Of a DNA stretch of 64,000 nt, positions 59,521 to 64,000 are shown one piece after another. The first letter of the stretch is position 1. Each line of letters starts with the position of its first letter. The stretch lies in contig WEDG01003354.1 of assembly GCA_017591395.1 (NCBI GenBank), positions 60,722 to 124,721 on the forward strand, given 5' to 3'. Position numbers and translations under genes: made by a program. This DNA comes from Schistocephalus solidus (Eukaryota > Platyhelminthes > Cestoda > Diphyllobothriidea > Diphyllobothriidae). Below the pieces are notes generated by a model. It worked only from the letters and a program-made list of their open reading frames with translations, made no database searches and had not been told where the DNA came from.

Positions 59521-60229
59521 GCCGGCGTTTTCGCTATATCATAAAAGGAGCAACAGAGACGAACTTAGTACGAGCTTACGCGTACTATAAGACGAAAAGG
59601 AAGAATTTTAAGTCAATGCAAGTAAACAATCTGAGTAACTGGGACGGGTAATAAACAGATATGCGGGAGTTCCCAGGGGAGGACCGGAAGGATAATAAGA
59701 AAAGAGGTAACTCAGCCCCTCTTGAGGGCATCAGAAAACTTATTTTAGCCGCAATCCAACTACTGCGCATGTAACATTGCAGTAACGGCGGAAGTCTACA
59801 GACACTAGGTGCTGTTATAAGAAAACCTACTTTATAACATTTTGGTTCCAAATTATGAAAATTAGATGAAAACCAACAGATAAAACAACGCACCAATACG
59901 ACAAAAACATTTACATTGAGGTGTAGAGAGGCTCCCAAAAACTGCGTTATGCTGAAATCGGTAAGTCTCGTCCACAGTCTTAGTATATGGCTTTCAACGT
60001 ACCATTCAACTTGCTTGCACCCACTGCTGAATATCCAGAACCAGGATCAGTGCATACAGTTTCGATTAATTCTACACTTGGAGAACGGGCCTATTGCGCC
60101 AAGTTTTCGGTCTACCAATATGAATAATGCAGCGCACCAATGGTATAAATTATGGACGGCTTCCAATCGCAGTCAATAGTTGACCTCTTCGCTGTATCCC
60201 GTTAAGTAGAAGCGCCGGAGTCAGAACAG

Positions 60230-60430
60230 CAGTGCTAAACTTATCATTCGGGAGACTAGGGGCGTGTCCAAGCCATCTTTATCCTATTTCGCGGACGGCC
60301 TGAGATATCACACTGAGTTTAAACTGCCTCATTCGGGATGAACTCAGTGAATTTCACTCGAAAGCTAATAGGGTAAAACCTCAATTTTCGCTTATCCTTC
60401 AACGCATAGTTTAGCTGTCATAAACAAACA
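60230..60430 (-). mobile_element. Ancient RTE fragment
   Basis: The DNA resembles, with many substitutions, the RTE segment at about 48180-48350. The minus-strand reading includes FEWNSLSSS-type remnants after a KRKLRF-like start and ends RWLGHA, parallel to RWFGHV. There are stops throughout. The match is weak but collinear. Confidence 0.5.
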
Positions 60431-60683
60431 GAATGACTGACTGGGCAGTTGTTCGACATACGTGGGTATTGGCTGCAATTCAGATACCTTGACGAACTCG
60501 CATGCGCATTCGGAGCTTTGCGAAAGCCGCGCAAACAGCGTCGGTCCTTTGTTACACCCTCCTTTGGGCAAAAACTTCGCCCGATATTTGAAAATATTTA
60601 CTCAGACTGGTATTTAGAAGCGACTAAATCTGTTTTTTTCGGAAAATTTGGCCAGTTATGAAGTTAATGGCGTTGTGTGACAG

Positions 60684-60884
60684 GATAAAATCTTATCAGA
60701 TCCCAGAGTAAAGATCGAAAGGCCGGGTGAGATTGCTTCTAAATATAACCCGCGCAGTGTTGGAACAAAACTGGATCTACTGTTGCCCGAGAACCATCTC
60801 GGAGTGAAATATACTGACTTCCTCCCAAAGAAGACAGTTCAGACTCGTTGCGAAATCTCAGGCCGGTTCCTCGTCTACCATCTA
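60684..60884 (+). CDS. Possible orphan exon, 67 codons, unrecognised
   Basis: An open stretch is framed by an AG at 60682-60683 and a consensus GTAAGT donor at 60885. It is phase 0 at both ends and 67 codons long, and the frame stays open to 60941. The reading includes VGTKLDLLLPENHLGVKYTD and TVQTRCEISGRFLVYHL, a plausible soluble protein composition. The tract before the AG is not pyrimidine-rich, no neighbouring exon was found, and decayed RTE sequence lies on both sides, so chance is possible. Confidence 0.25.
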
Positions 60885-60979
60885 GTAAGTGCAGTGCTAC
60901 TGCCCTACATTCAACGCCACTTTTTTACTCTAGGTAGCAAATAGGAAAAGCCAAAAATCGAAGTCCGCACGGTCTTTTA

Positions 60980-61510
60980 AGAAATGAGGGTAACTCGCAG
61001 ATGCACGGTATAGTCTGGCGTTGCAGAAGAGTGTGAATCAGGCTTCCCAGACATGCAGCCACAGATAGTCATGAAGACCGGATAAATACTAGCAATGACA
61101 CCATTTACGACACCAAGGTCAGCCCAGATTCACAGCCGTAACAGGTAGGCGTGTACTTTATTGCATCGCCAACCGAATTGGATGTTCGATATGTATTCCT
61201 AAATCAAAAACAGTTGCCGAACATCTCAACCTAAGTCGCCAGTTAATAGAGGCCAAGTTTCGCTACCATAGATAAAGACTTCGGCTACAGCCCCGCCGAA
61301 CCTCGGAATGAAACGACGTACAACTCCGAAGTCAGCGTTCTATACTGTACATGCTACGCAGTGGTTTACCTCTGGTGATACCGTGCTACGGGTAGCAGAG
61401 CCCGTGTAGATAAATAACTGGATAATTAAGCGCCTACCGTCACTCAGGGAAGAGTAGTTGGAGGAAGCCGGAGCATCTCTTTGTTTGCCCCTGTGTTCAC
61501 ATTCAAGCCA
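60980..61510 (-). mobile_element. Ancient RTE-like fragment of a second subfamily
   Basis: The minus strand reads out the end of an RT thumb region (gaatgtgaacacaggggcaa at 61488-61507, an ‘NVNTG’ segment) and, further on, a KTWPLLTGDLR segment resembling the SETWPL...DIRRL motif of RTE elements. Frames are shattered. The assignment is by motif order only. Confidence 0.4.
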
Positions 61511-63499
61511 ATGTTTTGAAAATTCGGGCAGTCCGGGTGAATAACGTTTCCAAGCAGGGTAATATTATCGATATAAACCAGGTCGGAGGCGAAAGGACCC
61601 TACCCTACCTAGACAGCCTCTTAATTGTAGTGAAATGGACATCAGTCTATCTCATAGTAAGAGAGGATGGACGAGGAGACAAAAGCTTGCCTACTATTGG
61701 CCTCTACAGCAAAATATTCACAAACTCGAACTTCAGTTTGCTAGACTTGGTGATAAGCTTCGAGCAATGTCATGAGTTTTTACACAAATTACCAACCTCG
61801 GTGACCTTCCAGAGAGCAACTCGGTCACATGCTGGAACCAAATCAATAAAACTGACAGTCAAACTCCATCGATATTAATGTCACTGTTCGAGGAATCTTC
61901 ATTATGTGAATATTAATTCGCAAATTTTCCGCTAGGAAAAGAAAGGTTGCGGTTTTTAATCGTCTGTGCCTCCCTGGAAAGGAGAAACAGTTCAAGGAGA
62001 TACTGGGCCGTCTTCGCAGCAATGTTAGTAAACCTGATTTTCATGTGATAGATATATTCCGTCTTATCTTGGATATTGAGGAAGAGAATCAGAACGGCAG
62101 TGTTTTTGTTATTATGAGAGACTCGGTGTGCCACACGGAAATATTTCGACCTGTCCGAAAATGACGTGACAACAGTTCATCCTCACCCGCCGCTCTGTTA
62201 CAATGAAGACACTGGATGGCTGTCGCAATTTCAGTTGTAGACGGTGGAGCAGTTACAATCATAAAGGGATTTGGGGAGTGAGTGGTAGATGCAGAACGTA
62301 TTTAGAGATAGCAAACAGAGCACGGTAAAAGACCGAATTTTTGACTTCACTACCCATAAAATTGTCCCCCTAAGAGTATCGAAGAGGCCGACACAGCTTT
62401 CTTAGGTTCGATTCGATTTCAATGTTATGTACGAATGATATCACTTCTGGCTAGTTTTTCACTGTGTGGTCTGACAGCGCAGCATTCCGAATTTTGAATC
62501 CATAACTATTCAAGCGCGAAGAGCCAAAGAAATGGTGCCACCTGCTCCTTTGAGTTTTAGGTGTCGCTGCGTCAGTGACAGTATTCGAGGATATCACATA
62601 TTTCTCAATCCCGAAAGGAAGATAAGCGTCAGGACTGTATAGTAATGCAAGGAAGTCCTGTTGGATGCGGTCGACTGTTTTACTGCATCTAAATGTGCGA
62701 ACATCGAATTTCTGGGCGAAATAAATGCCAGGAACACCCTGAATCGAAGTCAGTCACGTCTTCATAAGAATGCCGTCTATACTATATCCGCTGCCCACTC
62801 GGCCGTAGTTATTAAAAAAATTGGTGACTTCTATCGTTCTCGCCCAGAAGAATGCAATCAATCTGTGCTCTGGTCCGCCAACGATTTAAATATCAGGTTA
62901 GCAGGTTAGTTTTCAAAACATAATTGCAATAGCGGCAGAGGACGTCAGAGTCTGGCACTGATTACTAAACTCATGTCCAACGGACAATGTTAATATGGTG
63001 GGATGTTGGGTGCGCATCATCAGGGATTGGGGCTGTGACAGACACATGCGGAAATGCTCTAGAATGTGGGTCCTGGGGTGAGACTGTATGACATGTCGTG
63101 GAAATATAGTGTACTCTGGACGGGACTCCATTTAATCCAAGAACTAGATATTCTACCTCATTTGCACTGAGCTAAGCGTGGCTCTGGCATTTGCGTCGTG
63201 ACGCCGGTAAATTGTTATCAGGGATGAGGTGTAACCCCATATAACGAACTGTCACAAGTCCTGTTTGTGAGACATACAAATACAGGAATGTATAGATTCT
63301 TTGTGAAAAAAAGGCTATTCTATGGCAAATAAAAGGACAAGTCAGAAAACGTGGAAGACCACGAACAGAAAAAGAAAGAATGGGAGCAAAACAGAAAGGC
63401 ACTTGAAGTTACCGCGCGTACTGTTTAAGTCACTCAAGTTGGTTAAGGTGTTTAGAATGCGCAAACCGAAGAATAACTTTTACTCAGTACTTAAATAAT
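61511..63499. other. No recognisable gene
   Basis: Open plus-strand frames of 120 codons (61516-61878) and 82 codons (62661-62909) lack known motifs and lie next to RTE debris. They are probably retroelement remnants. Confidence 0.4.
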
Positions 63500-63690
63500 A
63501 AGTTCAGTTCAGTTCAGTTCAGTGTATTTGAGAAAAATAGGCTTACGCCTTGGGTTACGGTTGGGTGTTTCAATGGGACTAAGGCCCCCTTCGCGTAACA
63601 GGTTTGTTATCAAACTGGAGTTTTGATTCTCGCTTGAACCAACACAAGAGATGGCACCAGATTGGTGTGGCTGGCGCCTGAGTATGCAGT
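63500..63690 (-). mobile_element. LINE 3' end with TTCAG-repeat tail
   Basis: Four tandem GTTCA pentamers (about 63501-63523) are followed on the plus strand by tgtatttgagaaaaataggc and ttacgcc. This is the minus-strand 3' UTR plus tail of a LINE, and the same layout occurs at 14701-14740. No coding part is recognisable upstream. Confidence 0.6.
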
Positions 63691-64000
63691 ATTTAGATGA
63701 ATAATTAACTAAGTACACCTAAATCTACTAGTGAGTGTGCTTCTCATGTGCATGGCACGCGTTCGAACTTATGGCAATGACAGTCCAGTTATCTTCATAT
63801 AATTATCGAATTGATGTGACCGGTCAACGTTATTGGCGGCCTGTATGTCAATTGCTAGAAAAACTGTCTTCATAATGATTCCAATGGAAATACTGTTCCT
63901 CGCACAGTCCCCATGGGATCAGTTTTTTTATCAAGGTTATATTTATGGGATGAATAAATCAGGAAATCGGTGTCTTTCTCAGCAAATTAAGGACCGCAGG

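Overview
The window is nuclear DNA of a parasitic flatworm (Platyhelminthes, Neodermata). A large-genome tapeworm or fluke fits best, but the genus cannot be fixed from the sequence alone. The evidence is split genes with metazoan homology, introns of two size classes (34-46 nt and over 1 kb) within single genes, and dense relics of flatworm-type RTE, CR1/Jockey-like, Penelope-like and Ty3 retroelements. There are no prokaryotic operons, rRNA genes or CRISPR arrays.

I can support three protein-coding genes. (1) About 9993-25980, + strand: a coiled-coil protein whose exon pattern, Spindly-type motif and C-terminal CaaX box identify it as a Spindly (SPDL1/CCDC99) homologue, the farnesylated dynein adaptor of kinetochores. 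Eight exons are placed with matching phases; the 5' exon or exons were not found. (2) 51599-53396, + strand: a complete three-exon Mediator subunit 8 (MED8) gene with a 34-nt first intron. (3) 56486-59520, - strand: a complete five-exon FAM50/XAP5 gene. MED8 and FAM50 converge across a 3 kb intergenic stretch. The three genes do not form a pathway: one serves mitosis, one transcription, one nuclear RNA processing.

The rest is mainly retroelement debris. 1-9 kb holds two palindromic MITE-like elements, a copy of a dispersed repeat (R1) and an inverted pair of tRNA-like repeats. The introns of the Spindly gene carry RTE and CR1 relics, a 259-bp tandem duplication and more tRNA-like and R1 repeats. 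Downstream come a decayed Penelope-like element with a GIY-YIG-type C-terminus (26.5-28.5 kb, -), a LINE fragment (28.5-30.1 kb, +), R1 (30.5 kb) and an inverted pair of LINE 3' ends (31.9 and 34.3 kb). A complete but dead Ty3-type LTR retrotransposon (34520-39643) follows, with 436-bp LTRs, a TCCG target duplication and its own nested 307-bp insertion. A longer copy of the same LINE family lies beyond it (39.7-44.0 kb, -), then a nearly full-length RTE element (47.9-51.2 kb, -). Between MED8 and FAM50 lie tRNA-derived SINEs and another Penelope relic. Beyond FAM50 are very old RTE relics, one isolated exon-like open frame and a LINE 3' end with a TTCAG-repeat tail at 63.5 kb.

Nothing here amounts to a new multi-gene system. 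The observations most worth following are the Spindly gene with a conserved farnesylation signal, the very short introns and start-stop uORF of MED8, the nested insertion in the LTR element, and several uncharacterised repeat families.
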